This document shows positions 24,585 through 34,021 of a stretch of 34,021 bases of DNA, in pieces. A program made the translations under genes and the position numbers. The notes below the pieces were generated by a model. That model was not told the origin of the DNA. It made no database searches and was given only the letters and a program-made list of their open reading frames with translations. The stretch is from positions 1 through 34,021 of the forward strand of contig JAGHSK010000044.1 in assembly GCA_018065895.1 (NCBI GenBank). The letters are read 5' to 3'. Position 1 is the stretch's first letter; every line of letters starts with the position of its first letter. The stretch comes from Candidatus Cacconaster equi (GTDB lineage Bacteria > Bacteroidota > Bacteroidia > Bacteroidales > UBA932).

Positions 24585-25056
24585 TCTCAGCGCTGACCTG
24601 CGGTGCCGGATTTTCCTTTTCAATTCTGGTTATGTATTCAGTGGCGATTTTCTCGTAATCCTCCCGGGAGATTATCTTGCAGGTACCGTCAAACTTGGAG
24701 CCGTTTTCAACACCAAGTTTGTTGATGCTCACCTCTCCAGAGAACCGGCTGGTACTCATCAGATTCAGAAGTTCACCTATCACAAGGTTCCCCTCCATTG
24801 TGCCGTAAATGTCGGCATTCTGGCAAATAATGTCGCCCTTGAATACGGCATGCTCGCCAAGAATCACTTTACCCTTGGTGACAATCAACCCGTAAAAATG
24901 TCCGTCAATGCGGATATCATTGCTGGAAACCAGAACACCCTGACGGATTTCCGAATCAAGGGAGATGCGGGTCACAACATTTGCGACAGCAGCAGGCCTT
25001 TGCTGCTGAGCCGCTTCAGTGCTCTTTTTGTTGAACTTGCTGAGCACGTCGTCCAT
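24580..25056 (-). CDS. Bactofilin
   Basis: This 158-residue polymer-forming cytoskeletal protein has a low-complexity N-terminal tail (about 30 residues with QQQ), then a beta-helix made of short repeats such as IRIDGHFYGLIVTKGKVILGE and GDIICQNADIYGTMEGNLVIG, then a charged C-terminal tail. Bactofilins form filaments on the inner membrane and organise cell-wall enzymes. The frame allows an ATG at 25071, but the ATG at 25056 overlaps the lpd stop as TAATG, the style used elsewhere here, so I chose it. It is third in the secA-lpd-bactofilin series. Confidence 0.9.
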   Translation of the reverse strand: MDDVLSKFNKKSTEAAQQQRPAAVANVVTRISLDSEIRQGVLVSSNDIRIDGHFYGLIVTKGKVILGEHAVFKGDIICQNADIYGTMEGNLVIGELLNLMSTSRFSGEVSINKLGVENGSKFDGTCKIISREDYEKIATEYITRIEKENPAPQVSAER

Positions 25057-26444
25057 TAAATGTGTATGCATTCCTCGTGCGCTGCTGCGGCAGCCTCCAT
25101 AATCGCTTCACTCATCGTAGGATGAGGAAATACTGATTTGATCATATCTTTGGCTGTGACACCGAGATTACGGGCCACTACAATGCCTGCTATCATTTCG
25201 GATACGTTGTCACCCACCAGATGGGCGCCAAGAACCTTGTCTGTCCCTGCATCAACGACAAGTTTCACGAAACCGTCGCGGGCTCCGGCCGCAGTCGCCT
25301 TTCCCGATGCAGTGAACGGGAATTTGCCCACCTTGTATGCAATACCCTGCTCTTTTGCCTTCTTTTCGGTGATTCCAACCGAAGCTACTTCAGGGGTAAT
25401 GTATGTGCAACCCGGAATGTTGTCATAATTGACCGGTTCAGGATTCAGCCCGGCTATCTTCTCGACACAATACAGAGCCTCTGCAGATGCCACGTGCGCC
25501 AAAGCCGGCGTTGCGATGATATCTCCTATGGCGTAGAGCCCGTCAACTGATGTCATGTAATTTTCATCCACGGTGACCTTTCCTTTCACAAGTTCCACTC
25601 CAAGGTCTTCAAGGCCGATTCCTTCAGTATTCGGGCGTACTCCAACCGCAGAAAGAACCTGCTCGGCCTCAATTATTTCTTCACCTTTTTTGGTTTCAAC
25701 GACAAGTCTGCAGAGATTGCCGGTGGTATCGACACTCTTCACTGAAGACGATACCATCACTTTCATTCCCATCTTCCTGAAACTGCGGCTGATTTGAGCG
25801 GCAGTATCTTCATCCTCTATAGGAAGTATCTGAGGCATGAATTCAATCAACGTGACATTCACTCCCAGAGAACGGTAGAAGAAGGCGAATTCGCTACCAA
25901 TAGCGCCGGACCCAATGACTGCGAGGCTTTGAGGCAGCTTTGCAGGCACGAGGGCCTGACGGTAGCATATGATTTTCTCTCCGTCAACAGGGGCGAACGG
26001 CAGGGATGCAGGACGGGAGCCGGTTGCAAGGATGATGTTTTGGGCTTCATAAAGTTCCGTAGTGCCATCTTCAGCCTTTACCTCGACCATTTTATCAGCC
26101 AATACCTTTCCGGAGCCTTTCAGCACTGTCACCCCATTCTTCTTGAACAAGTACTCTATGCCCTTGTTCATAGTAGATGACACAACACGGCTGCGTGACA
26201 CGATTGACGTAATGTCCGGTGTAACACCTTCACAGTAGAAACCGAATTCTTCACCGCGCTGTGCATAATGAATTGCCTGCGCGCTCTTGAGCAGAGCTTT
26301 TGTAGGAATGCAGCCCCAGTTGAGGCAAATTCCGCCAAGTTCATTTCTTTCCACTACAGCTGTGCTGAATCCAAGCTGAGCCGCTCTTATGGCCGCCACG
26401 TATCCACCGGGGCCAGAGCCTATCACTATGATATCATATTTCAT
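25056..26444 (-). CDS. lpdA: Dihydrolipoamide dehydrogenase
   Basis: This 462-residue FAD flavoenzyme reoxidises lipoamide in 2-oxoacid dehydrogenase or glycine cleavage complexes. The FAD-binding GSGPGGYVAAIRAAQLG is at the N terminus. The redox disulfide is Cys40-Cys45 in GGICLNWGCIPTK, the NAD-binding GSGAIGSEFA block lies in the middle, and the C-terminal active-site His is in FPHPTMSEAIMEAA. No E1, E2 or lipoate genes are nearby. It starts 29 bases after secA. Confidence 0.95.
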   Translation of the reverse strand: MKYDIIVIGSGPGGYVAAIRAAQLGFSTAVVERNELGGICLNWGCIPTKALLKSAQAIHYAQRGEEFGFYCEGVTPDITSIVSRSRVVSSTMNKGIEYLFKKNGVTVLKGSGKVLADKMVEVKAEDGTTELYEAQNIILATGSRPASLPFAPVDGEKIICYRQALVPAKLPQSLAVIGSGAIGSEFAFFYRSLGVNVTLIEFMPQILPIEDEDTAAQISRSFRKMGMKVMVSSSVKSVDTTGNLCRLVVETKKGEEIIEAEQVLSAVGVRPNTEGIGLEDLGVELVKGKVTVDENYMTSVDGLYAIGDIIATPALAHVASAEALYCVEKIAGLNPEPVNYDNIPGCTYITPEVASVGITEKKAKEQGIAYKVGKFPFTASGKATAAGARDGFVKLVVDAGTDKVLGAHLVGDNVSEMIAGIVVARNLGVTAKDMIKSVFPHPTMSEAIMEAAAAAHEECIHI

Positions 26445-26473
26445 CGTAATGAATTATTTGTTCAAAAACAGAT

Positions 26474-29400
26474 TTATAGTCCCCTGCCGTGGCAGTTCTT
26501 GTACTTCTTGCCGCTTCCGCAAGGGCAAGGGTCATTTCTTCCTATCTTTTTCTCGACGTGAACAGGAGCATTGCTCTTCTTTTCCGTGCTGTTGTTCAGC
26601 ATATCAGGACGGCTGGCCTGCAGACGGCTCAGGTCAGAATGCTTCTCGACAGCTTCGGAAACCTCAACGTCTTCAGGAGCCTGTTCCTGCTTCAGGAAGA
26701 GCTGTGCACGGAGAAGGAATGCAAGAACATCCTTGTAGATATTCTGCAGAGCCTCTATGAAGAGAGCATAACTTTCAGTTTTGTAAATGAGCTTCGGATC
26801 CTTCTGCTCATAGGCGGCATTCTGGACATTCTGCTTGAGGTCATCCATCCCGCGAAGATGTTCCTTCCAATACTCGTCGATGACACGCAGGGTAATGGTC
26901 TTTTCAACGGAACGAATCAACTCCTTTCCCTTGCTCTCGTAAGCTTTTCTCAAATCAACCAGTATCGTATATACAAACTTTCCGTCGCTTACCGGAATGG
27001 CTATGTTCTGGTAGAACTGACGTTTGGTCTCATATACATATTTGATTATCGGCCAGGACTGGGCGACCAGCTGGTCAAACCTTCTCTGCTGTGTTGAAAG
27101 AATGCTGTTCTGAAGTGCCTCGGAAATCTGGGAACCTTTCGCCTTGTTATAGAATTCCTTGTCGAAATCCGGAGTGATGGAGAGCACCTTCATCAGTTCC
27201 TCGCAGAATTCCTCATATTCGAGATCCCTGTTGTTGTCAGCAAAGATTTCGCAATAGTCGGTCACCATATTGAGGACATCGACGTCGATTCTCTCTCCCG
27301 TAAGCGCGCTGCGACGCTTTGAATATACCACCTCACGCTGGGAGTTCATTACATCGTCATACTCAACGAGATTCTTACGGATACCGAAATTGTTCTCCTC
27401 TACCTTTCTCTGAGCCCTCTCGATGGCATTCGAAAGCATCGAAGCCTGAAGAGCCTCATTCTCCGCCATTCCCATTCTGTCAACGACACTTGTAATGCGT
27501 TCACTTCCGAAAAGACGCATGAGGTCATCTTCCAATGAAACATAGAATATAGAACTTCCCGGGTCTCCCTGTCGGCCAGAACGGCCTCTCAACTGACGGT
27601 CCACACGGCGGCTGTCGTGACGTTCCGTTCCGATGATGGCAAGACCGCCTGCAGCCTTCACCTCGTCGGTGAGTTTGATATCAGTACCACGACCGGCCAT
27701 ATTGGTTGCAATTGTGACTGTACCCGGCTCACCTGCATGAGCTACGATTTCCGCCTCACGTGCATGCTGCTTGGCATTGAGTACCTGATGCTGGATGCCC
27801 CTGATCTTGAGCATTCGGCTCAGCAACTCGGAAATTTCCACGGAAGTTGTTCCCACAAGAACAGGTCTTCCCTCAGAGATATATTCCTGAATCTTCTCTA
27901 TGACCGCATTGTACTTGCCCTTTTTGGTCTTGTAAATCAAATCCTCCATATCCTTCCTGATAACAGGACGGTTGGTCGGAATTACAACCACGTCAAGTTT
28001 GTAGATTGACCAGAACTCACCAGCCTCCGTTTCGGCAGTACCTGTCATACCGGCAAGCTTGTGATACATTCTGAAATAGTTCTGGAGGGTGATGGTGGCG
28101 AAAGTCTGCGTAGCCGCCTCCACTTTCACATTCTCCTTGGCCTCTACAGCCTGATGCAGACCGTCGCTCCAACGGCGCCCCTCCATTATACGGCCGGTGC
28201 CTTCATCCACAATCTTGACCTTGTTGTCAATGATGACATAATCGACATCCTTCGAGAACATCGCATATGCCTTCAGCAACTGGTCAACAGTGTGCATCCT
28301 CTCTGCCTTGAGAGAATAGTTCGTATAGAGCTCATCTTTTTTCTTCTGTTTCTCTTCGTCACTCCCCTCTCCTTTCTCGATTTTCGCGACCTCGTCGCCA
28401 AGTTTAGGCATCAGGAAGAAATCCGGATCGCCGACAGCCTGAGCGAGGACCTCGTTTCCCTTGTCGGTAAGTTCAACGGTACGCTGCTGCTCGTCTATCA
28501 CGAAATAAAGTTCGTTCGTAACGACCCTCTGCTCCACATCCTTATCCTGAAATGCGGCTCGGATTACCTTGCTGTCTGCATTCTGCAGTATCTGCTTGAT
28601 GCCCGGCTCACTCAGGTACTTGATCAGCGGGGCATACTTCGGAAGGCCCTTGTGTGCACGCAGGAGCAGGATTTCACCCTGATCCTGGATCTTGCCTTCG
28701 GCAATCAGTTTCTTCGCCTCGTTGAGAGTCGAATTGACAAGGTTTTTCTGTGCATTATAGAGCCTTTCAACATAAGGCTTATATTCGAGGAACGCCTGAT
28801 CGCCCGCCTTTTCCACAGGACCCGAAATGATGAGAGGCGTACGGGCATCGTCAATCAGAACGGAGTCCACCTCATCGACGATGGCATAGTGATGTTTGCG
28901 CTGCACAAGATCCTTCTCGTTGATTGCCATATTGTCGCGGAGGTAGTCGAAACCGAATTCGTTGTTCGTTCCGAAAGTGATGTCGCACATATACGCCCTC
29001 TTGCGTGCATCGGAATTGGGCTGATGTTTGTCGATGCAGTCAACGCTCAATCCATGGAACATATAGAGAGGTCCCATCCACTCGGAGTCTCGTTTGCTGA
29101 GGTAGTCGTTGACAGTTACAACGTGAACGCCTTTACCTGCCAGCGCATTCAGAAATACCGGAAGGGTTGCGACAAGTGTCTTTCCTTCACCGGTGGCCAT
29201 CTCTGCAATCTTGCCTGAATGCAGGACACTTCCGCCTATCAGCTGCACGTCATAATGTACCATATCCCAGGTGACGATGTTGCCGCCTGCCATCCAGCTG
29301 TTTTTCCAGATTGCATAGTCACCGTCGATGTTCACGAAATCGTGAGACGTGCTCAGGCTCCTGTCGAATTCGGTGGCCTTCACCTTGATACGTTCATTCT

Positions 29401-29767
29401 CCTTGAAACGGCGCGCAGTGGATTTCATTATCGCGAATGCCTCAGGAAGAATCTTGTTGAGAATCTCTTCTATCTTTTCATCAACCTTCTTTGTGAGCTC
29501 GTCGAGTTCCGTTGCGAGCTTCTCCTTCTTCGAAATCTCCAGTTCCGGATCGGCAAGGTTCTCCTTTATCTCGGAAATCTTTGTCTCCTCTGCACCTATA
29601 TAGTCTCTGATCTGCGCCTTCAAGGCCTCAGATTCACCTCTCAAGTCATCGTCTGACAACTTGTCTATCCTGTCATACGCTGCAAGGATAAGCTTCAGCG
29701 TAGGTGTCAGCTGCTTGAGATCCCTGTCCGCCTTCGAACCGAACAATGCTTTCAATAAATTGGCCAT
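26474..29767 (-). CDS. secA: Preprotein translocase ATPase SecA
   Basis: This 1097-residue motor drives proteins through SecYEG. The Walker A motif MATGEGKT is at about residues 190-197, with [19 protein letters not shown] as the Walker B/DEAD region. The helicase-like second domain includes [12 protein letters not shown] and [15 protein letters not shown]. The C-terminal zinc site [14 protein letters not shown] is intact. It is about 200 residues longer than the E. coli protein, with a coiled-coil-rich insert after residue 55 and inserts in the nucleotide domain, as usual in Bacteroidota. The frame is open 54 codons upstream through the promoter; the ATG at 29767 begins the family start [12 protein letters not shown]. 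Confidence 0.97.
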   Translation of the reverse strand: MANLLKALFGSKADRDLKQLTPTLKLILAAYDRIDKLSDDDLRGESEALKAQIRDYIGAEETKISEIKENLADPELEISKKEKLATELDELTKKVDEKIEEILNKILPEAFAIMKSTARRFKENERIKVKATEFDRSLSTSHDFVNIDGDYAIWKNSWMAGGNIVTWDMVHYDVQLIGGSVLHSGKIAEMATGEGKTLVATLPVFLNALAGKGVHVVTVNDYLSKRDSEWMGPLYMFHGLSVDCIDKHQPNSDARKRAYMCDITFGTNNEFGFDYLRDNMAINEKDLVQRKHHYAIVDEVDSVLIDDARTPLIISGPVEKAGDQAFLEYKPYVERLYNAQKNLVNSTLNEAKKLIAEGKIQDQGEILLLRAHKGLPKYAPLIKYLSEPGIKQILQNADSKVIRAAFQDKDVEQRVVTNELYFVIDEQQRTVELTDKGNEVLAQAVGDPDFFLMPKLGDEVAKIEKGEGSDEEKQKKKDELYTNYSLKAERMHTVDQLLKAYAMFSKDVDYVIIDNKVKIVDEGTGRIMEGRRWSDGLHQAVEAKENVKVEAATQTFATITLQNYFRMYHKLAGMTGTAETEAGEFWSIYKLDVVVIPTNRPVIRKDMEDLIYKTKKGKYNAVIEKIQEYISEGRPVLVGTTSVEISELLSRMLKIRGIQHQVLNAKQHAREAEIVAHAGEPGTVTIATNMAGRGTDIKLTDEVKAAGGLAIIGTERHDSRRVDRQLRGRSGRQGDPGSSIFYVSLEDDLMRLFGSERITSVVDRMGMAENEALQASMLSNAIERAQRKVEENNFGIRKNLVEYDDVMNSQREVVYSKRRSALTGERIDVDVLNMVTDYCEIFADNNRDLEYEEFCEELMKVLSITPDFDKEFYNKAKGSQISEALQNSILSTQQRRFDQLVAQSWPIIKYVYETKRQFYQNIAIPVSDGKFVYTILVDLRKAYESKGKELIRSVEKTITLRVIDEYWKEHLRGMDDLKQNVQNAAYEQKDPKLIYKTESYALFIEALQNIYKDVLAFLLRAQLFLKQEQAPEDVEVSEAVEKHSDLSRLQASRPDMLNNSTEKKSNAPVHVEKKIGRNDPCPCGSGKKYKNCHGRGL

Positions 29768-29800
29768 ATGTCTAAAATTCCTAATTTCAATACTATCTTG

Positions 29801-29832
29801 CAAATGTACAAAAAATAAGCCGTAAAATGCAA
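29801..29832 (-). promoter_or_regulatory. Promoter of secA
   Basis: The minus strand reads TTG (29832-29830), 21 bases, then TACATTTG (29808-29801). Both halves match the Bacteroidota consensus. The start would be near 29794, giving a 27-base leader. It lies directly after the ferredoxin terminator. Confidence 0.72.
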
Positions 29833-29843
29833 TCGGGTCAAAA

Positions 29844-29875
29844 CAAAAAAAGGCAGATCCGAAGACCTGCCTTTT
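29844..29875 (-). terminator. Terminator of the ferredoxin gene
   Basis: On the minus strand GGCAGGTC pairs with GATCTGCC (one G-U pair) around a TTCG tetraloop and runs into seven T. AAAA precedes the stem. The UUCG loop makes it unusually stable. Confidence 0.92.
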
Positions 29876-29894
29876 CCGCTTTGTGACAGAAATA

Positions 29895-30062
29895 TTATTC
29901 TTGTACGATTGCACCCATAGGGCAAACACCTGCGCAAGTACCGCAGTCTACACAAGCGTTGGCATCAATTTTATAGATGTCACCAGCTGAAATAGCTCCA
30001 ACCGGGCATTCATCGATGCAAGTGCCGCAAGCAGCACAGTTTGAAGTAATTTTGTGAGCCAT
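29895..30062 (-). CDS. 2[4Fe-4S] ferredoxin
   Basis: This 55-residue electron carrier contains two classic clusters: [12 protein letters not shown] and [12 protein letters not shown], each a CxxCxxCxxxCP motif, in a pseudo-symmetric clostridial-type fold. It probably shuttles electrons for oxidoreductases of anaerobic metabolism such as pyruvate:ferredoxin oxidoreductase. The ATG at 30062 begins MAHKITSNC. It stands alone with its own promoter and terminator, as expected for an abundant protein. Confidence 0.96.
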   Translation of the reverse strand: MAHKITSNCAACGTCIDECPVGAISAGDIYKIDANACVDCGTCAGVCPMGAIVQE

Positions 30063-30096
30063 AGCTAATTGTATTTTAAAGTTAAATTTAACCCTG

Positions 30097-30127
30097 CAAA
30101 TATAGTGCTAAAGCCGTTAATATCCAA
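30097..30127 (-). promoter_or_regulatory. Promoter of the ferredoxin gene
   Basis: The minus strand reads TTG (30127-30125), exactly 20 bases, then TATATTTG (30104-30097), an ideal match. The -33 half lies inside the last codons of the upstream M16 peptidase gene, whose stop is at 30117-30119. Confidence 0.78.
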
Positions 30128-33026
30128 AAATCTCTTCCGTAGAGACGTGTTTGATCTGCCCGAATTTTGAAAGTCCCTCTTTGTCAAAATCAGATTCACG
30201 ACCAAGGATACAGATGGTGTATTTGCGTCCTTTGATGTTATCCTGCTGGAACTTTACAACATCATCAAGAGTATATCCCTGTACCTTTTCGTAGATATCC
30301 CTGTTGATATCGTAGTCAAGTCCCAGACGCTGGGCATTCACATACGACCAGAGAACTGACGATTTGACGGTACGCTGGGTACGCAGATTGGAAATGATGC
30401 TCTCCTTGGCGATGTCAAAGGCATTCTGTGAAACAGGCATATTGTTGATGATGTCATCAAATGCGGTGAGAGCATCAACAAGCTTGTCGTTCTGAGTCTG
30501 GATATAGTCCATGAAGATGCAGGTATGGTCGAGGTCTCCCGGAAGATTGTAGCGGGCTGCCGCGCTGTATGCCAGACCACGTGCCTCACGCATCTCCTGG
30601 AATACGATGGAGTTCATTCCACCGCCGAAATATTCATTGTACATGCTTACTGCAGGAACCATCGAAGCGTCATACTTCTCACCCTGGCATGAGAGCGAAT
30701 AGAGAATTGACTGGTTGGCGTCGAAAGGTGCCGTATAAACCATATTCTCCTCCGTGAGTTTGTACTGGAACGGATTTCCCTTCACTACAGGAGCAAGAGT
30801 CTCAGGGCAGTTGTGGATTTCATTGACCTTTGCAACCAGTTCATCCGACTTCATCGGTCCGTAATAAAGAACATTGTGCTGAGCGCTGAAAATGTTGTGA
30901 ATCTTCTCTATCAGCTGTTCATCAGTAAGGGCAATGAGTTCTGCTGCAGGAAGGATGTGGGTTGAAGGGTTCTCAGGTCCATAGAGGCAATATGCCTGCA
31001 GACGAGACGAGTTGGAACGCTGGTCAGTCTTGGCATTGGCACGTTCCTGAAGGGTATTGGCCTTCATCATAGCGAGAGCCTGTGGATTAGGCTGTGCGTC
31101 AGCGACAAATTCCTCCATAAATCTCATAGCTTCCTCCATATTCTCAGACAGACCGCTGAGACTCAGGTATGTATATTCTCCACTGCAGCTTGCATACATA
31201 TCACAGGCAATGCCGTAAAGATACTTCTTGACCTCTTCAGGAGACATCTTGCTTGTACCGAGATACTGTGCGTATGTGCAGGCGTAAGGAAGAACCATAT
31301 CGGCATAGCTTCCTGTCTCGAATCTGTAATCAAGTTCGAAAATGCCATTGGTGACATTCTGCTTGTAAAGCACCTCGATACCGTTCTTCGCGTCAAGCCT
31401 TGACATATCCTTGGAGTAATCAACAAATACCGGCTCTATCGGCTTTACTGCCGCAGCGGCCGCCTGCATGTCGCGAAGGAACTGACTTGAAGTATCGCGG
31501 TTTGTGAAGATAGGAGTTATGGCAGGTTTGTCAATCTTTGAGCCGTCATCCTTCGGAGTACCCTGAAGCTTGTTGACCTGAACATAGTTGTCAGAGAAGT
31601 TCTCATTTGCGAACTTCACGATTTCGTCCTTTGTGATTTTTGAAAGACGGTCGATTTCCGTAACGAAGTCCGACCAAGGAACGTCATTGATGAAGCAGTT
31701 GACAGCAGTCCTTGCCATTGCAGCCGGAGTCTCAATCCTTCTCATATAATTGAGTTTGAGATTGTTGATGGTTGCAGTAAGAAGTCCCTCATCAAAATCT
31801 CCGGCTTTGACCTTCTCGATTTCGGCCAGAGCTATGGCTTTCACTTCCTCGAGGCTTTGGCCTGTCTTAGGCTCAGACTCGATGTAGAACATACTGTAAT
31901 CCGCAAGGTTGTATGATCCGGCATACATTCCGAGAGTCTTCTGCTGTTGGTTGACGTCCAGGTCGATGAGGCCGGCCTTGCCGTTGAACAGTACGTTTGA
32001 CATGGCATCAAGAACGAGTGCTTCAGGAGAATTGGCTCCAGGGAAGCGCCATGCAAGCATTATGTTTGGAGATTCATTACCAACCACCTCCTTGATGACA
32101 GGTTCGGTGATAGGCTCTTCCGGTTCGAATTCCATCTTCTTGAGATTCTCGTTAGGCTTCATGCCGCCAAAATACTTGTTGATGATCTTGATGGCCTGAT
32201 CAGGATTGAAATCGCCGGAAAGCACGACTGCCATATTGTTCGGAACATACCATTCATCGTGATATCTCTTCACGTTTGTGATTGAAGGGTTTTTCAGATG
32301 TGATGGAAGCCCGATGACGTCAGTGTTATAAGGATGGTTCTTGAAAAGGCCTTCGAACATTGCATTGCTGGCCTTTGTGCCATCTTGAGCATTGTACATG
32401 TTGAACTCCTCATAGATGGTCTCAAGCTCGGTATGGAATCCGCGCAGAACGCAATTTTCGAAACGGTCCGCCTGAATCTTCGCCCATGCCTCGATCTGGT
32501 TGGATGGAATGTTCTCCACATAGCAGGTAACGTCAAAGCTGGTGTAAGCGTTTGTGCCGCTCGCACCGATACTGGCCATGAGTTTGTCATATTCGTTCGG
32601 AATGGCGATCTTTGAAGCCTCGTATGAAATGGAGTCGATCTGATGATAGATGGCTTTGCGCTCGGCAGGATCTTCTGTCTGGCGGTAAACCTCGAAAAGA
32701 GCTTCGATTTCGTCGAGCATCGGCTTTTCCTGCTCATAGTTCTGGGTTCCGAACTGCCGGGTTCCCTTGAACATCAGATGCTCGAAATAGTGTGCAAGAC
32801 CTGTCGTCTCACGAGGGTCGTTCTTGCTGCCCACCTTTACGGCAATCTGCGCGTCAATGCGCGGCTTGTCTTTGTTGACAATCATATAAACCTTCAGACC
32901 ATTGTCCAAAGTGTAGATGCGGGCGCCTGTAGGGTCGTCCTTGACAGACTCATACTTGTAGTTGCCGCACGATGCGACAACAGCGACAAGCGCTGCCATC
33001 ACGATGAAATTGAAAAAACGTTTCAT
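30117..33026 (-). CDS. M16 family zinc metallopeptidase (pitrilysin-like) lipoprotein
   Basis: This is a 969-residue lipoprotein with the acceptor Cys20 in VASC. It is made of two tandem M16 halves. The first half carries the inverted zinc motif His79-x-x-Glu82-His83 in GLAHYFEHLMFKG, with the distal Glu in LETIYEEFNMYN. The second half (from about residue 530) keeps the fold but lacks HxxEH, as is usual in this architecture. It probably degrades peptides in the periplasm or at the surface. The frame is open 16 codons further upstream; the ATG at 33026 starts a proper signal peptide. No partner M16 gene is adjacent. Confidence 0.93.
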   Translation of the reverse strand: MKRFFNFIVMAALVAVVASCGNYKYESVKDDPTGARIYTLDNGLKVYMIVNKDKPRIDAQIAVKVGSKNDPRETTGLAHYFEHLMFKGTRQFGTQNYEQEKPMLDEIEALFEVYRQTEDPAERKAIYHQIDSISYEASKIAIPNEYDKLMASIGASGTNAYTSFDVTCYVENIPSNQIEAWAKIQADRFENCVLRGFHTELETIYEEFNMYNAQDGTKASNAMFEGLFKNHPYNTDVIGLPSHLKNPSITNVKRYHDEWYVPNNMAVVLSGDFNPDQAIKIINKYFGGMKPNENLKKMEFEPEEPITEPVIKEVVGNESPNIMLAWRFPGANSPEALVLDAMSNVLFNGKAGLIDLDVNQQQKTLGMYAGSYNLADYSMFYIESEPKTGQSLEEVKAIALAEIEKVKAGDFDEGLLTATINNLKLNYMRRIETPAAMARTAVNCFINDVPWSDFVTEIDRLSKITKDEIVKFANENFSDNYVQVNKLQGTPKDDGSKIDKPAITPIFTNRDTSSQFLRDMQAAAAAVKPIEPVFVDYSKDMSRLDAKNGIEVLYKQNVTNGIFELDYRFETGSYADMVLPYACTYAQYLGTSKMSPEEVKKYLYGIACDMYASCSGEYTYLSLSGLSENMEEAMRFMEEFVADAQPNPQALAMMKANTLQERANAKTDQRSNSSRLQAYCLYGPENPSTHILPAAELIALTDEQLIEKIHNIFSAQHNVLYYGPMKSDELVAKVNEIHNCPETLAPVVKGNPFQYKLTEENMVYTAPFDANQSILYSLSCQGEKYDASMVPAVSMYNEYFGGGMNSIVFQEMREARGLAYSAAARYNLPGDLDHTCIFMDYIQTQNDKLVDALTAFDDIINNMPVSQNAFDIAKESIISNLRTQRTVKSSVLWSYVNAQRLGLDYDINRDIYEKVQGYTLDDVVKFQQDNIKGRKYTICILGRESDFDKEGLSKFGQIKHVSTEEIFGY

Positions 33027-33090
33027 ATTTGATTGGAATGTGTTTATTGTCTGGAATTTATGTTTTATGAACAAAAATGCGGAGGAGATG

Positions 33091-33120
33091 CGAATTTAAC
33101 AAATTCACACGAATCTGCAA
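33091..33120 (-). promoter_or_regulatory. Possible promoter of the M16 peptidase gene
   Basis: The minus strand reads TTG (33120-33118), 19 bases, then TAAATTCG (33098-33091), one mismatch from TAnnTTTG. The leader would be about 58 bases. Confidence 0.4.
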
Positions 33121-33210
33121 GGTCTCCCTCATTTTCCCGAATTCAAAAATGAAGCGCAATACTTCTCCCGCCTGCGGATGAAGCATACCAACACGACCAT
33201 ATGGCCACAC

Positions 33211-33468
33211 CTACTTGACTGATATATAGGTAGATATGGAATCAATCCGCTTTTCACCATCCAAGACATCATAAACTGAAACGTTAACGGTATAATTGCC
33301 CGGAGCCGTGAATTTGTAATATGGGCCGAAAATGCTGTTCCCCCGATCATCATTTCTGTATGAATATACTACTGTGCCTGCTTCGTCTGTTATTTCCCAA
33401 ATAGAATAAGCCCTTATGCTATCTTCATCCCACGCAAAACATACTCCATAAGGGCGACAGCCATTCAC
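33211..33468 (-). CDS. Short PKD-like domain protein or fragment
   Basis: These 85 codons from a GTG at 33468 resemble one immunoglobulin-like PKD domain: IRAYSIWEITDEAGTVVYSY, then YYKFTAPGNYTVNVSVYD, where a PGxYTVxVxVxD strand is the family hallmark. There is no signal peptide, although such domains are normally outside the cell. The frame is also open for about ten sense codons above the GTG (encoding SSVCKL just before it) back to a TAA overlapping the end of the TetR-type gene. It therefore looks like the tail of a larger secreted protein whose front has been lost, or a small gene with a misjudged start. It is 19 bases from the regulator stop. Confidence 0.4.
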   Translation of the reverse strand: MNGCRPYGVCFAWDEDSIRAYSIWEITDEAGTVVYSYRNDDRGNSIFGPYYKFTAPGNYTVNVSVYDVLDGEKRIDSISTYISVK

Positions 33469-33487
33469 AAGTTTACAGACGGATGAA

Positions 33488-34021
33488 TCATAAGGAGATT
33501 ACAGCCTTTTCTCCTTCGATTTTGAGATGTGGAGTTACGTTCACTACTGTCTTGCCTGATTTCAGAAATGACAGGGTGCTGATGAACTGGGTGGAGATCA
33601 TTTCGCTTATCCTTTCTTCCGAGTAATCATCCGGCGACTGCGTGGCGAGTACTGCAACTCCACATGTGAAGGCCCAGAGTTGCCGATACAGTATCAGAAT
33701 CTGACCGTCTGTCAATTGATACGCGTCCTTGATATTTCCCAGGCAATTCAGTGCAGCGACAGGAGCGTTGTCCAAGAGACTGTTCCCCCGTTCAAAAAAC
33801 AGTTGGAAAATATTTTGCTCCTCCTTAGCAAAGCGGATGAGCCTCATTCCGTATTCCTTGAACGCCGGCTGGTAATCAAAAACGTCTTTCACATAGTCTG
33901 CGAACAAAGCGGCTGCAGCCTGCCTGACAGCAGTCTGGATTTCATCCATATCTTTGAAGACTGTGAATATTGGGCTGAGTGAGCATCCGAGCTGTTTGCT
34001 CAGAGCTCGTGCAGAAAGCGC
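33488..34021 (-). CDS. TetR/AcrR-type transcriptional regulator, N terminus outside the window
   Basis: The frame runs unbroken to the window edge, 24 codons beyond the first internal ATG. These extra codons read ALSKQLGCSLSPIFTVFKDMDE, the end of a TetR helix-turn-helix (recognition helix followed by the aromatic-F-x-x-K/M turn). The rest is a helical ligand-binding and dimerisation domain with no recognisable specificity; LFFERGN and LWAFTCGVAVL are typical helices. About 178 residues are visible. The target and ligand are unknown. Any operator would lie outside the window. Confidence 0.75.
   Translation of the reverse strand, partial: ALSARALSKQLGCSLSPIFTVFKDMDEIQTAVRQAAAALFADYVKDVFDYQPAFKEYGMRLIRFAKEEQNIFQLFFERGNSLLDNAPVAALNCLGNIKDAYQLTDGQILILYRQLWAFTCGVAVLATQSPDDYSEERISEMISTQFISTLSFLKSGKTVVNVTPHLKIEGEKAVISL

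Noticed and set aside
28061-29218. A 385-codon open frame on the plus strand opposite secA
   Set aside because: It lies wholly inside secA, resembles no family, and is Leu/His/Arg-rich as expected for an antisense shadow of a conserved gene.
29768-29929. Upstream extension of secA by 54 codons
   Set aside because: It runs through the secA promoter, the ferredoxin terminator and the end of the ferredoxin gene; the SecA family starts at MANLL.

Overview
The window looks like ordinary chromosome from a member of the Bacteroidota, most likely a gut-type Bacteroidales; I cannot fix the family. Four things support this. Most intergenic regions that precede a transcription unit carry the phylum's -7 promoter element TAnnTTTG, often with TTG 19-21 bases upstream. 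Shine-Dalgarno sites are almost absent. Phylum-typical small genes and domains are present (DUF4295 after rpmG, DUF4199, DUF1460, a five-bladed glutamine cyclotransferase, a long SecA and a long signal peptidase I). The base composition is moderate. I see no integrase, insertion sequence, CRISPR array, restriction system or phage gene, so this is core rather than accessory DNA.

Layout. 119-6153: gapA with a terminator, then envelope genes: a lipoprotein 5'-nucleotidase, a small outer-membrane beta-barrel with the decayed tail of a tandem paralog, a secreted esterase-propeller protein, a VTT membrane protein, and a small lipoprotein that is essentially one TonB-receptor plug domain. 6168-14002 (minus): a tightly packed run read as amino-sugar kinase, murQ, recR, sodium-solute symporter, lysA, ffh, M14 carboxypeptidase. 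This suggests uptake and recycling of peptidoglycan sugars in an operon shared with housekeeping genes. 14054-17251 (minus): DUF1460 amidase-like gene, tRNA-Thr(CGU), DUF1846 and glutamine cyclotransferase. 17274-23012 (minus): thrS-infC-rpmI-rplT-lepB, then rpmB-rpmG-DUF4295, a terminator, and rnpB. 23068-24573 (plus): DUF4199 protein and a family 2 glycosyltransferase. 24580-30062 (minus): ferredoxin, then secA-lpd-bactofilin. 30117-34021 (minus): M16 peptidase lipoprotein, a PKD-like fragment, and a TetR-type regulator cut by the window edge.

I did not find a convincing new multi-gene defence or metabolic system. The most interesting signals are small. infC appears to start at an AUA codon behind a textbook Shine-Dalgarno in a genome that otherwise barely uses them. 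A structured spacer lies between rpmI and rplT and could be an L20 control site. Two convergent gene pairs have both stop codons inside the arms of one inverted repeat. Terminators and promoters are interleaved, with probably leaderless mRNAs. There is a free-standing plug-domain lipoprotein and a vestigial outer-membrane gene tail.
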